Assembly (NCBI GenBank): GCA_934294885.1
Contig: CAKRAK010000002.1
Coordinates: 95,570 to 159,569 of the forward strand
DNA length: 64,000 nucleotides
Source: an uncultured Lachnospiraceae bacterium
GTDB lineage: Bacteria > Bacillota > Clostridia > Lachnospirales > Lachnospiraceae
Direction: 5' to 3'
In this document: in pieces, positions 53,853 through 62,845 of the stretch
Layout: the number at the start of each line of letters is the position of its first letter
Numbering within the stretch: position 1 is the stretch's first letter
Position numbers and translations under genes: made by a program
Notes under the pieces: generated by a model
What the model was told of the DNA's origin: nothing
Database searches by the model: none
What the model saw: the letters and a program-made list of their open reading frames with translations, nothing else

Positions 53853-56207
53853 ATGTACAAAAAACCGGAAATACTTGCACCTGCCGGCTCTATGGACGCA
53901 TTGAAGGCGGCGGTAAGAGCCGGTGCAGATGCGGTTTATTTGGGCGGTAATATGTTTGGAGCCAGAGCATACGCGGACAACTTCGACGAGCCGTCTTTAA
54001 TTGAAGGAATTGAATATTGTCATTTGTATGGTGTTAAGGTTTATCTGACTGTTAACACCTTATTTCGTAATGATGAACTGCAGAAATTATATGAATATTT
54101 AAAACCGTATTATCTTGTTGGATTAGATGCGGTAATCGTGCAGGATTTGGGAGTTATGAAGTATATTCATGATGTTTTTCCCGATCTTCCCATTCACGCA
54201 TCTACCCAGATGACAATTACAACGCCGTATTCCTACATGCTGTTAAAGGATTACGGAGTGACCAGAGTGGTACCTGGGAGGGAGCTGTCGAACAGGGAGC
54301 TTTTTGCTATGAAGAAAAGGGATTTTTCACCGGAGCTTGAGGTTTTTGTACAGGGGGCACTTTGTTATTGTTATTCCGGTCAGTGCCTTATGAGTTCCTT
54401 TATAGGTGGTAGAAGCGGTAATCGGGGAAGATGTGCACAGCCCTGTCGATTGCCTTACAGTGTATTCCAACGGGATGGGAATGAGATTTCTCCAAAAGGG
54501 GAATATCTTCTCAGTCCCAAGGATTTGTGTGGCTTATCCAATGTCCCTCAATTAATTAACATGGGAATTGATTCTTTTAAGATTGAAGGAAGAATGAAGA
54601 AGCCTCTTTATGTTGCAGCCTGTGTCAGGGCATATCGGAAGGTTGTGGATGCTTTTTTTGAGCATAGCCTGACAGAGGAAATGATAAAAAAATACACCTT
54701 GGAAATGGCGTATTTATTCAATCGAGGTGGATTTACCGATGGTTATTACGAACAGCATAACGGAAGGGATATGATGTCATTAAAACAGCCCGGTAATCAG
54801 GGAGTTTTCGTAGGTCGTGTACAGGGAAAAAATCGGTATCAGATAGAAATTTTGTTAAACAAACCGGTTCGCAAAGGGGATTTGCTCCTTTTAAGGGGAA
54901 GTAAGGATGGGATTCAACTAACCTGCAATGTAGAAAGTCCTGCAAACCGGACTATAATGTTGAACGTTCCCAAAATAAAATCCATAGAGATAGGGGAATC
55001 GGTCTATTGTATGCAGAATGTATATTTGGAACAGGAGCTTACACAGTTCATAAAAGAGGATAAAAAAATATCCCTGACCGGAACCTTGAAGCTTCACAAG
55101 GAACAGGAGGCAGAGCTGACCTTACAATGTGGCTCCCATTGTATTATCCAAAAAGGAAAATTGGTTGCCCCGGCAGCGAAGCAGCCCTTGGTTTATGATG
55201 TTGTTTGTGAAAAAATCAGTCAGTTGGGAGATACAAGATACGAGCTTTCCAATCTGAATATAGAACTGGATTCAGATGTATTTTATTCTATGAAGGATTT
55301 AAAAGAGCTTAGAAGACAGGCAATTGTTCATTTGGAGGAAGATATCATCCATTCTTTTTATCGTAAAGATAGAAATGCAAAAAATCTATCTTCCGGGATT
55401 TGTAGGAAAGAGGTACAGTATACAGATAACTGGAGCAATCCAACGGTTGTAATCTCATCTATGGAACAGTTTCAGGTATTGAATTCTTACGAAAATGTGA
55501 AAAAAGTATATCTTGATTTGCAGTATTTTTCCGTAGAGGATATAATGACTCTGATAAAGGAATACAGACAATACGATTATTGGATTTTATTACCTGCTGT
55601 AGTCAGGAGGGAAAGCTTTAAGGAGATCGAACAGGTCACAGCGTTAGATGCATTGCAGCTAAAGGGTCTTGTTGTCCGGAATTTGGATGAATATGCATAT
55701 TTAAAGGAACAATTATATGATAAGGATATCATTGCCGATTATAGTCTGTATGTAATGAATAAAGAAGCCGGTTGGGTAATTGGCGGAACAGTAACCCTTC
55801 CTGTTGAGTTAAATGAAAAAGAGCTTATCGGTTTAAGCCGGGATTTACCACAAAAACAGATGTATGTATATGGATATCAGCAGTTGATGGTATCTGCCCA
55901 GTGTGTCTGTAATCATACAAGAGGCTGTAACAAAGGCAACACGACCCTGATTCTTCGTGACCGGTATCACAAGGAATTTTATTGCCGGTCTGTTTGTAAA
56001 TATTGTTACAGTTTGATTTATAACGGGTTACCTACTGTTTTATATGACGTAGTATCGGATGAGGTGAAACAATCAGGTGTGAGTCCGATATTGCATTTTA
56101 CCATGGAGAATAAAAAGCAAATGAAAGAGGTACTAGATGGCTTTCTATATGGGAATCCTTTTAAGGGGGCACGTACGAAAGGACATTTTAGTCGTGGAGT
56201 GGAATAA
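53853..56207 (+). CDS. U32 family peptidase (RlhA-like) with C-terminal Cys-rich domain
   Basis: A 784-residue protein. The N-terminal U32 domain begins KPEILAPAGSMDALKAAVRA and contains GADAVYLGGNMFGARAYADN, the HASTQMTITTP segment, and the four-Cys cluster around GALCYCYSGQCLMSS and GNRGRCAQPCRLPY. The middle and C-terminal parts match the collagenase-like / DUF3656 extension, ending with more cysteines (CVCNHTRGCNKGN, CRSVCKYCY). E. coli RlhA hydroxylates C2501 of 23S rRNA; other U32 members act on tRNA, so an RNA modification role is more likely than proteolysis. Its stop overlaps the start of the next gene by one base. Confidence 0.88.
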   Translation: MYKKPEILAPAGSMDALKAAVRAGADAVYLGGNMFGARAYADNFDEPSLIEGIEYCHLYGVKVYLTVNTLFRNDELQKLYEYLKPYYLVGLDAVIVQDLGVMKYIHDVFPDLPIHASTQMTITTPYSYMLLKDYGVTRVVPGRELSNRELFAMKKRDFSPELEVFVQGALCYCYSGQCLMSSFIGGRSGNRGRCAQPCRLPYSVFQRDGNEISPKGEYLLSPKDLCGLSNVPQLINMGIDSFKIEGRMKKPLYVAACVRAYRKVVDAFFEHSLTEEMIKKYTLEMAYLFNRGGFTDGYYEQHNGRDMMSLKQPGNQGVFVGRVQGKNRYQIEILLNKPVRKGDLLLLRGSKDGIQLTCNVESPANRTIMLNVPKIKSIEIGESVYCMQNVYLEQELTQFIKEDKKISLTGTLKLHKEQEAELTLQCGSHCIIQKGKLVAPAAKQPLVYDVVCEKISQLGDTRYELSNLNIELDSDVFYSMKDLKELRRQAIVHLEEDIIHSFYRKDRNAKNLSSGICRKEVQYTDNWSNPTVVISSMEQFQVLNSYENVKKVYLDLQYFSVEDIMTLIKEYRQYDYWILLPAVVRRESFKEIEQVTALDALQLKGLVVRNLDEYAYLKEQLYDKDIIADYSLYVMNKEAGWVIGGTVTLPVELNEKELIGLSRDLPQKQMYVYGYQQLMVSAQCVCNHTRGCNKGNTTLILRDRYHKEFYCRSVCKYCYSLIYNGLPTVLYDVVSDEVKQSGVSPILHFTMENKKQMKEVLDGFLYGNPFKGARTKGHFSRGVE

Positions 56208-57577
56208 TGGGAAATATAATTATTAATGTTTCAAAATTTGTGAATATATTTATTATGCTGCTGTATGTAACATCCTGCCTGCAGTGTTTTAAAGAGGATA
56301 ATCAAAGGCAGACGAACAAACGATTAAATAAACAGATTATATATGTATTTTTATTTCATTTTTCCTGTTATTTAACCATTGCCATCAGTAAGCCGGATCA
56401 ATTGAAGGAAGTTATGATCTTTTACGGACTTCAGACCCTGGTTGCTACTTTATATATGTATATTTATCATTATATTTATCCGTTTTCATCCAGAATGATT
56501 GCAAACAATATGTGCTTTTTGATGTTAATCGGATATATCATGCTTACAAGACTAAGCTTTGGTCTGGCTGTGCGGCAGTTTTTGATCGCGACCGTAACAC
56601 TGATTGCAGTATCTTTCATACCGATGATTATGGATCGATATAAAAATCTTCGTAATTACGGTATGGTTTATGGAGTGGTAGGTATTCTTGCACTGTGTTC
56701 CGTATTTGTGATTGGTGTGGAAAAATACGGTTCCAGAAACTGGATTTCTATTGCGGGAATGTCGATTCAGCCTTCAGAGCTTGTAAAGATTTTATTTGTG
56801 TTTTTTGTTGCCAGTATGTTATCTCAAAAAAGGGATTTCAAGCAGGTAGTTATTACAACAGCTTTTGCCGGTCTGCATATGATCATTCTTGCATTGGAAA
56901 AGGATTTGGGTGCGGCTTTGATTTTCTTTGTGATTTTCATTATGATGATTTACATCGGAACCGGAAAGCTTCGGTATCTGATTATGTATTTAGGTGGTGG
57001 AGCAGCCTGTGTGGGACTTGCTTTTCTGTTGTTTAAGGATCGATTGTTTGACCATGTTTTGATCCGTGTAAATGTATGGAAGGATCCGTGGGCAGATTTG
57101 AATGGAACCGGATATCAGATTACCCAGTCCTTGTTTGCCATTGGAAGCGGAGGATATTTTGGATCTGGATTGACAAAGGGTTCGCCCAATTCTATTCCGG
57201 TAAGTGAAAGTGACTTTATTTTTTCAGCCATTTCAGAGGAGTTTGGAGTTATCTTTGGTATTGCATTGATTGTAGTGTGCTTTTGCTGTTTTATTTCCTT
57301 TATTTCGATTGCTATGAAGGTACGAAACAGATTTTATAAAACGATGGCTTTTGGTTTTTCCATTTGTTATATTTTTCAGACATTTTTATCCATTGGTGGT
57401 GTTGTAAAATTTATTCCATCAACGGGTGTTACCATACCTTTGATCAGTTACGGTGGCAGTTCCATATTAAGTTCCCTGGTTATGTTTTCCATTATGCAGG
57501 GTATTAGTACAATAGAGAATAAAGAGGCTAAAAAAATTGAAGAAGAAAGAAGAAACATTGAAGAAAGTCAGGAATAA
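56207..57577 (+). CDS. SEDS peptidoglycan polymerase (FtsW/RodA/SpoVE family)
   Basis: Polymerises lipid II into glycan strands together with a class B PBP. The 456-residue membrane protein has ten or more helices; the first ~130 residues add extra helices compared with short RodA forms. Family signatures: GSRNWISIAGMSIQPSELVKI (shown in part), KDLGAALIFFVIFI, and the C-terminal GVTIPLISYGGSSI. The immediately following PBP gene overlaps by 41 bases, the pattern of rodA-pbpA or ftsW-pbp pairs. Whether it serves elongation or division cannot be told from sequence alone. Confidence 0.93.
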   Translation: MGNIIINVSKFVNIFIMLLYVTSCLQCFKEDNQRQTNKRLNKQIIYVFLFHFSCYLTIAISKPDQLKEVMIFYGLQTLVATLYMYIYHYIYPFSSRMIANNMCFLMLIGYIMLTRLSFGLAVRQFLIATVTLIAVSFIPMIMDRYKNLRNYGMVYGVVGILALCSVFVIGVEKYGSRNWISIAGMSIQPSELVKILFVFFVASMLSQKRDFKQVVITTAFAGLHMIILALEKDLGAALIFFVIFIMMIYIGTGKLRYLIMYLGGGAACVGLAFLLFKDRLFDHVLIRVNVWKDPWADLNGTGYQITQSLFAIGSGGYFGSGLTKGSPNSIPVSESDFIFSAISEEFGVIFGIALIVVCFCCFISFISIAMKVRNRFYKTMAFGFSICYIFQTFLSIGGVVKFIPSTGVTIPLISYGGSSILSSLVMFSIMQGISTIENKEAKKIEEERRNIEESQE

Positions 57578-59075
57578 AAAGAAAAAAAATGAATTGAATA
57601 AGGATTTGTTAACCCCGGAACAGAGAACCTTTATTGAAAGGGAAGAGAAAATTGACAAGATCAATAACAAGTTAAACAAACCGATTATCGGAATGACCTA
57701 TCTGTTTGCATTTTTATTTATTGCCATGATCGGATATATCCTGCATTTTATGATTGTGGAAAAGGATCAGGTGATTGCAAATGCTGCCAATCCGAGACTG
57801 GACAGCTATGGTGAGAATGTGCTTCGTGGTGACATTGTTACAAGTGATGGTCAGGTAATTGCCACGAATAACGGAGATAAAAGATATTATCCTTATGATA
57901 ATCTGTTTTGTCATGCTGCCGGTTATGCCTCCTATACGAAGGCAGGTATCGAACTGGTGGGTAATAACTATTTGATAAACAGTCATTGTAATGTTTTGGA
58001 ACGGTTTTTTAATACTTTAAGGGATGAAAAGAATAACGGAGATACCGTAGTGTCCACATTGAATTATGAGCTGCAAAAGACGGCTTATGATGCATTGGGA
58101 GGTGCAAATGGAGCGGTTGTTGTAATGGAACCGGATACCGGTAAGATATTGGCTATGGTTTCCAAACCGGATTTTAATCCAAATGATATTGATGAGGTCT
58201 GGAAGGAGGCCAATTCCGAAAATTCCACAAGCTCCGTCTTGTTAAATCGTGCAAGTCAGGGCTTGTATCCGCCGGGTTCCACCTTTAAGGTGCTTACTAC
58301 ATTGGCATATATGAGACAGAATCCCAATACCTACTCGGATTTTACTTATGATTGTGTGAATGAAGAGGCTGTATTTAACAGTGTGTCTGTACACTGTTTT
58401 GGACGGAAGGTTCACGGTTCTGAGGATTTACCTGCTGCTTTGGCAAATTCCTGTAATCAGGCATATGCATATATGGGTACCCAGTTAGATGTGGACGAAT
58501 GGAAGGATATGTTAGAGACCTTTCTTTTTAACAAGGATTTGCCATATACAGATGCCAGTGCCACCAGCCGTTTTTATCTGGACGGAAAATCTAACACCGG
58601 TTATATTCCGCAAACGGCATTTGGTCAGGGTGATACCTTGATTACACCACTTCACAATGCCATGATTATGTCTACAATAGCCAATGGGGGACTGATGATG
58701 AAGCCATATATGATAGACAGTATCGAAAGCTATAAGGGAACGAAAATTAAAAAGTTTTCTCCTTCGGCATATGACACATTAATGACTTCCGATGAGGTTG
58801 AAACATTAAGCTCCTATTTACGTGGGGTCGTAACCTCCGGTACAGCTGCCAGTTATTTTGCAGGTGCCGCCTATGAAGCTGCCGGAAAAACAGGTACTGC
58901 CGAGTATGCAAACGGAGCGCATGATTTTTCATGGTTTATCGGATATGCAAATGTAGATAATCCGGATGTTGTTGTCAGTATTGTTGTAGAAGAATCGGAT
59001 GTAAATGGTATTAAGGCTTCGGCGGTAGCAAGGCAGATTATGGACAAATATTATTCCTTGCCAAGTGAATCATAA
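57537..59075 (+). CDS. Class B penicillin-binding protein (transpeptidase, PbpA-like)
   Basis: A 512-residue wall transpeptidase anchored by one N-terminal helix (MTYLFAFLFIAMIGYIL, ~residues 50-66). The active-site motifs are PPGSTFKVLTTLA (SxxK), LANSCNQAY (SxN) and AGKTGTAEY (KTG). A dimerisation-type domain comes before. The start is TTG at 57537 inside the upstream SEDS gene with GAGG ~10 bases before it; TTG 57558 is an alternative that would drop seven residues. It partners with the SEDS polymerase upstream. Confidence 0.92.
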   Translation: MKKKEETLKKVRNKKKKNELNKDLLTPEQRTFIEREEKIDKINNKLNKPIIGMTYLFAFLFIAMIGYILHFMIVEKDQVIANAANPRLDSYGENVLRGDIVTSDGQVIATNNGDKRYYPYDNLFCHAAGYASYTKAGIELVGNNYLINSHCNVLERFFNTLRDEKNNGDTVVSTLNYELQKTAYDALGGANGAVVVMEPDTGKILAMVSKPDFNPNDIDEVWKEANSENSTSSVLLNRASQGLYPPGSTFKVLTTLAYMRQNPNTYSDFTYDCVNEEAVFNSVSVHCFGRKVHGSEDLPAALANSCNQAYAYMGTQLDVDEWKDMLETFLFNKDLPYTDASATSRFYLDGKSNTGYIPQTAFGQGDTLITPLHNAMIMSTIANGGLMMKPYMIDSIESYKGTKIKKFSPSAYDTLMTSDEVETLSSYLRGVVTSGTAASYFAGAAYEAAGKTGTAEYANGAHDFSWFIGYANVDNPDVVVSIVVEESDVNGIKASAVARQIMDKYYSLPSES

Positions 59076-59163
59076 GTTGGTATACTAATACTAATTGATA
59101 AACCACCAAAGGTGAAGACAGATATGAGGCTTCGTATCTCTTCCCGGTATAGGAGGAACAGCT

Positions 59164-59616
59164 ATGGTAGAAGCAGTGAGTTGTGGTGGTGTGGTAATCT
59201 TCAGAGGCAAGGTATTATTGCTTTATAAAAACTACAAGAATAAGTATGAAGGCTGGGTTTTGCCGAAAGGAACAGTTGAGCAGGGTGAAGAATACAAAGA
59301 AACAGCACTCCGGGAAGTGAAGGAGGAGACTGGTGTTACTGCTCAGATTATAAAGTATGTGAATAAAAGCAACTATACCTTTAATACAGCAACCGATGTG
59401 GTGAATAAGGATGTACATTGGTATCTGATGATGGCTGACAGTTATTACAGCAAACCTCAAAGAGAAGAGTATTTTGTTGATTCCGGTTACTATAAGTACC
59501 ATGAAGCATATCATTTGCTTAAGTTTCCGAATGAAAAACAGATTTTGGAACAGGCGTATAGTGAATATCAGGATTTGCGTCAAAGCAATTTGTGGGGATC
59601 AAAGAAGTACTTTTAA
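59164..59616 (+). CDS. Nudix hydrolase
   Basis: A 150-residue pyrophosphohydrolase. The complete Nudix box GTVEQGEEYKETALREVKEE continuing TG (G-x5-E-x7-R-E-V-x-E-E-x-G) is at ~residues 36-58, with the metal-binding glutamates intact. N-terminal SCGGVVIFRGKVLLLYK and the GWVLPKG segment resemble Ap4A-type hydrolases, but the substrate is not decided by sequence. AGGAGG ribosome binding site. 88 bases after the PBP gene; closed by a terminator. Confidence 0.9.
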   Translation: MVEAVSCGGVVIFRGKVLLLYKNYKNKYEGWVLPKGTVEQGEEYKETALREVKEETGVTAQIIKYVNKSNYTFNTATDVVNKDVHWYLMMADSYYSKPQREEYFVDSGYYKYHEAYHLLKFPNEKQILEQAYSEYQDLRQSNLWGSKKYF

Positions 59617-59625
59617 TGACATGTT

Positions 59626-59655
59626 AAAAAAGACCGATTTTATCGGTCTTTTTTA
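59626..59655 (+). terminator. Terminator after the Nudix gene
   Basis: Stem AAAAAGACCGAT with ATCGGTCTTTTTT (59627-59638 with 59642-59653), 3-base loop, T run. Confidence 0.9.
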
Positions 59656-59806
59656 TGGTTACAGTGTGGTTTTATATGTTATGGAAAAGCTTATGATTAA
59701 AAGTCATGTTTCATTTTTTGTCCTAAATATTAAGGTGAGAGCATATAATAATCGGAATCGGTTTGTTTTTGTTGATGGTTGATGGAATATAGAAAGGAAT
59801 GATTTG

Positions 59807-60601
59807 TTGAAGAAGATAATACTAAATATATTAATGGTAATTTGTCTTTTGATGGCATTGGGAAGCGGCGGATATCTTGCATATTATTATTATACAAGTT
59901 ATCAGACGGAAAATCATTTTGAAGTGCTTAGAGATATGGTAAAGGAGGAGGCATCCGGAGACGGAACCGATGACACAAAAACATGGGATTATGTGGATAT
60001 CAATGGCGTTTCGGTACAAAAGAAGTTTGAAGATTTATACCGGGAAAATGCACATTTTGTGGGATGGCTTCAAATTGCGGATACCAATATTGATTATCCG
60101 GTTATGTATACACCATATGAGATGGAACAGGGGGAATATTATATTCACAGAGATTTTAATGAAGAATATTCCCAGGCAGGAATTCCTTTTGTTGATTCTT
60201 ATTGCAGCCTGAATCCCCCTACGGATAATATCATTATTTACGGACATAATATGAATTCCGGGAAGATGTTTCATGATCTGTTAAAGTATGAGGATGCAGA
60301 TTTTTATAATAATCATAAAACCTTTCGGTTTGACACTATTTACGGAGACGGTACTTATGAAGTGGTTGCGGTAATCCGGGCGCAGATTTTACCGGAGGAT
60401 TCAACGGAATTTAAATATTATGAATTTGTAAATGCCGGTTCTTCGGAAATATTTGATGATTATGTGGATCATATTAAACAAATGTCAGTTATCGATACCG
60501 GTGTTGATGTGGTGTACGGTGATCAGCTGTTAACACTTTCTACTTGCGCCTATCATGTGAAGGATGGTAGATTTGCAGTGATTGCAAAAAAAATTGATTG
60601 A
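59807..60601 (+). CDS. Class B sortase
   Basis: A 264-residue membrane-anchored transpeptidase that links surface proteins to the cell wall. One N-terminal helix (IILNILMVICLLMALGSGGYL) precedes the catalytic domain. The catalytic His is in IIYGHNMNSGKMFHDLL, the Cys in LTLSTCAYH and the Arg in VKDGRFAVIAKK; the GHNMNSGKMF form is typical of class B. The start is TTG 59807, eight bases after AAAGGA; TTG 59804 is equally in frame. No substrate gene is adjacent; the giant adhesin at 16.8-25.3 kb is a candidate substrate. Confidence 0.93.
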   Translation: MKKIILNILMVICLLMALGSGGYLAYYYYTSYQTENHFEVLRDMVKEEASGDGTDDTKTWDYVDINGVSVQKKFEDLYRENAHFVGWLQIADTNIDYPVMYTPYEMEQGEYYIHRDFNEEYSQAGIPFVDSYCSLNPPTDNIIIYGHNMNSGKMFHDLLKYEDADFYNNHKTFRFDTIYGDGTYEVVAVIRAQILPEDSTEFKYYEFVNAGSSEIFDDYVDHIKQMSVIDTGVDVVYGDQLLTLSTCAYHVKDGRFAVIAKKID

Positions 60602-60641
60602 TGTTATTAGAAAAATATTTCACAATTAATTTAATAATTTG

Positions 60642-60670
60642 TTGACAAAAGCACAAATACATTATATAAT
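60642..60670 (+). promoter_or_regulatory. Consensus promoter for tRNA-Leu
   Basis: TTGACA 60642-60647 and TATAAT 60665-60670 with a 17-base spacer, a full consensus promoter; the tRNA begins 22 bases later. Confidence 0.9.
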
Positions 60671-60692
60671 TCAATTCGTTGGTTTTGAGAAT

Positions 60693-60776
60693 GCCGATGT
60701 GGCGGAATTGGCAGACGCATCAGACTCAAAATCTGACGGGGGCGACCTCGTGCCGGTTCGAGTCCGGCCATCGGCA
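60693..60776 (+). tRNA. tRNA-Leu (anticodon CAA)
   Basis: An 84-base cloverleaf. Acceptor stem GCCGATG (60693-60699) pairs with CATCGGC (60769-60775), with discriminator A. The anticodon arm TCAGA-CTCAAAA-TCTGA gives anticodon CAA for the UUG codon. The long variable arm (CGGGGGCGACCTCG) is that of a class II tRNA, and GGTTCGAGTCC is the T arm. The 3' CCA is not encoded. Confidence 0.97.
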
Positions 60777-60788
60777 TTATTTTTGATT

Positions 60789-60824
60789 CGGAAATTTTAC
60801 ATATGTAGAGTTTCCGTTTTTTTT
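60789..60824 (+). terminator. Terminator after tRNA-Leu
   Basis: Stem CGGAAATTTTAC (60789-60800) with GTAGAGTTTCCG (60805-60816) (two G.U pairs), 4-base loop and eight T's. Confidence 0.85.
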
Positions 60825-60825
60825 A

Positions 60826-60834
60826 TGTTATAAT
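60826..60834 (+). promoter_or_regulatory. Extended -10 promoter for the acyltransferase pair
   Basis: TGT-TATAAT at 60826-60834 after the tRNA terminator; the -35 region is poor. The acyltransferase start is 76 bases further on. Confidence 0.5.
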
Positions 60835-60909
60835 ATTAAAATGATGTGGAATGGATTGAAATAACTTAGAAAGTTTTTTGACAGAAGCTAAAGTTTGGAG
60901 GAATATAGA

Positions 60910-62163
60910 TTGGATTCTGATAATTGGTATAAGGTAGATAATGTTGCCAAGGTTTTTTTGGCAACCCATACAGAACGGGATACAAGAAGCTTGAGGGTGA
61001 GCTGTACCCTTAAGGAAAAGATAGATGCGGCTTCCTTAGAGGAGGCGTTGATTAAAACCATTAAAAGCAGACCGTTTTTACAGGTAAGAATACGCAGAGG
61101 TTTTTTCTGGCACTATTTGGAACCTACGGATGAGCTTCCATTGGTATCGGAGGAGAATGAAAGACCGTGTCCTGTGTTATACGGAAAAAACAGCAAAAGA
61201 GTTTTGCATTATAGTGTAACTTACTACCATAACCGGATTAATTTTGAGGTTTTTCATGCATTAAGTGACGGAACCGGTGCATTGGAATTTTTGAATCTTC
61301 TTGTATGCAATTATTTGAAAATTAAACATCCTGATGAACTCCGGAAGGTTGATCTTGGAAATGACGGTTCCAGAGCAGACATAGAAGAGGACAGCTTTGC
61401 CCGTTTTTATGGAAAAAAAGGAAAGTCAGCACCTCCTTCTAAAAAAGCTTATCATATCAGAGGCAGAATGCTTCCTTATGATCAACTGCAGTTTATCGAG
61501 GTGACGATGAAGGCAAAGGATGTAATCGCAAGGGCAAAGGAGATGGAAGTAAGCGTTTCCAGTTTGATTGGTGCGGATTTAATGATTGCTATTTATAAGG
61601 ACATGCCTGCAATAAAAAGAAAATTGCCAATTACAATTAGTGTGCCGGTTAATCTTAGAAATTATTATCCTTCGGAAACCTCAAGAAATTTTTTTAACAG
61701 TATTTATATCAGCCATGAATTTTCCGGTGGAGAAACACTGGAAACTTTAGCAAGGGAATTTGATCAGAAGATGAAAAACAGTTTGAATCCGGATAATATC
61801 CGACAGAATATGGATCATTTTCAGAGGATGGAACGAATGTTTTTTGTTCGTATGATTCCGTTGGCATTAAAACAACCGGTTGTAAAATATGTGTCTAAAT
61901 TAGAAGCAAGAAAAGTATCCGCAGTTGTTTCCAATCTTGGAATCATGAGGATTCCGGAGCCTATGCAGAAATATGTTGAAAAATATACGGCATTTTGCAG
62001 TCATAATGAATTATTCATGACCATATGCAGCTATGGCGAGGATATGACCTTTGGAATCACTTCCGGATATCGGAATACAGGTGTGCTCAAAACCTTTATC
62101 AGAGATTTTTCTAAAAATGGAATTGCGGTGACGGTGAATGCAACGGAGGTGGTTCGGTCATGA
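60910..62163 (+). CDS. Condensation-domain-like acyltransferase (alcohol acetyltransferase / PapA family)
   Basis: A 417-residue protein of the chloramphenicol-acetyltransferase / condensation superfamily. FHALSDGTG contains the catalytic HxxxDG motif (~residue 115), and VPVNLRNYYPSETSRNFF and SAVVSNLGIM follow the second-half pattern of alcohol acetyltransferases and Pap-type enzymes. It has no carrier-protein or other NRPS domain. The start is TTG 60910, eight bases after GGAGG. The next gene overlaps its stop (ATGA). The substrate is unknown; a lipid, sugar or wall polymer is possible. Confidence 0.8.
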   Translation: MDSDNWYKVDNVAKVFLATHTERDTRSLRVSCTLKEKIDAASLEEALIKTIKSRPFLQVRIRRGFFWHYLEPTDELPLVSEENERPCPVLYGKNSKRVLHYSVTYYHNRINFEVFHALSDGTGALEFLNLLVCNYLKIKHPDELRKVDLGNDGSRADIEEDSFARFYGKKGKSAPPSKKAYHIRGRMLPYDQLQFIEVTMKAKDVIARAKEMEVSVSSLIGADLMIAIYKDMPAIKRKLPITISVPVNLRNYYPSETSRNFFNSIYISHEFSGGETLETLAREFDQKMKNSLNPDNIRQNMDHFQRMERMFFVRMIPLALKQPVVKYVSKLEARKVSAVVSNLGIMRIPEPMQKYVEKYTAFCSHNELFMTICSYGEDMTFGITSGYRNTGVLKTFIRDFSKNGIAVTVNATEVVRS

Positions 62164-62843
62164 GACATTGTCCAAAGTGTAATATAAATGTTGGCGGAAC
62201 GTGGGAATACTGTCCAATCTGCCAGAATCAGCTATATATAGAAGAGGAATCGGATTCGTCAGAATCGAAAGAGAAGGTGCCTTATTTTCCAAGCTCTATG
62301 GCATTAAAGGTAAAATCAATTGCGTATAAGATTCAGTTGTTTGTTGCATTGACTATTTGTGTTGTCTGCTTATCGATAGATGTATTATTCCATGCAAACG
62401 GAAATTTGCATTGGAGTTTTATTGTTGTTATGTGGTTGTTGGGTTTTGAGATTATGATAGGACCTATTTTTAAAAGAAGAACCATTCCTGCTAATTTTAT
62501 TACGAATGTTGCTATTTTGATATCCTGTATTTTTGCGGTGACTGCCTATTTTATCGGGGATCTTCGTATGTGTACCCATGTGCAGCTTCCGATTGTGATA
62601 TTGATAACTCTTGTTGTGAATTTTGTCTTGAGTCTGATTGACAAAAAGGGAAACGCACTTGTGTTTGCTCTGGGAAATGTTCTGGTAGGTATTATTCCGA
62701 ATATTGTCATGTTTTCCATTTATCAGTCGGCACCTGTTTTATGGAGAGTCTGTCTTGTTGTCAGTATCGTATTTTTGATTGGATTGATCATATTTAAGGG
62801 CAGACAAGTATATAATGAAATACAAAAAAGATTGAATATATAG
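62160..62843 (+). CDS. Zinc-ribbon multi-spanning membrane protein (DUF6320-like)
   Basis: A 227-residue protein with an N-terminal zinc ribbon (MRHCPKCNINV...WEYCPICQNQLY: CxxC-x(12)-CxxC) and six membrane helices from ~residue 52 onward. It overlaps the acyltransferase stop by four bases, so the two are translationally coupled and probably work together at the membrane. I recall the same two-gene arrangement in other Lachnospiraceae, labelled DUF6320 with an 'alcohol acetyltransferase'; no function is known. Confidence 0.72.
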   Translation: MRHCPKCNINVGGTWEYCPICQNQLYIEEESDSSESKEKVPYFPSSMALKVKSIAYKIQLFVALTICVVCLSIDVLFHANGNLHWSFIVVMWLLGFEIMIGPIFKRRTIPANFITNVAILISCIFAVTAYFIGDLRMCTHVQLPIVILITLVVNFVLSLIDKKGNALVFALGNVLVGIIPNIVMFSIYQSAPVLWRVCLVVSIVFLIGLIIFKGRQVYNEIQKRLNI

Positions 62844-62845
62844 CA

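Noticed and set aside
60693..60776. tRNA-Leu as an integration site of a mobile island
   Set aside because: No integrase or duplicated tRNA 3' end was seen downstream within the window.
60639..60833. A 64-codon frame across the tRNA-Leu gene
   Set aside because: It reads through the tRNA and its promoter; coincidental.
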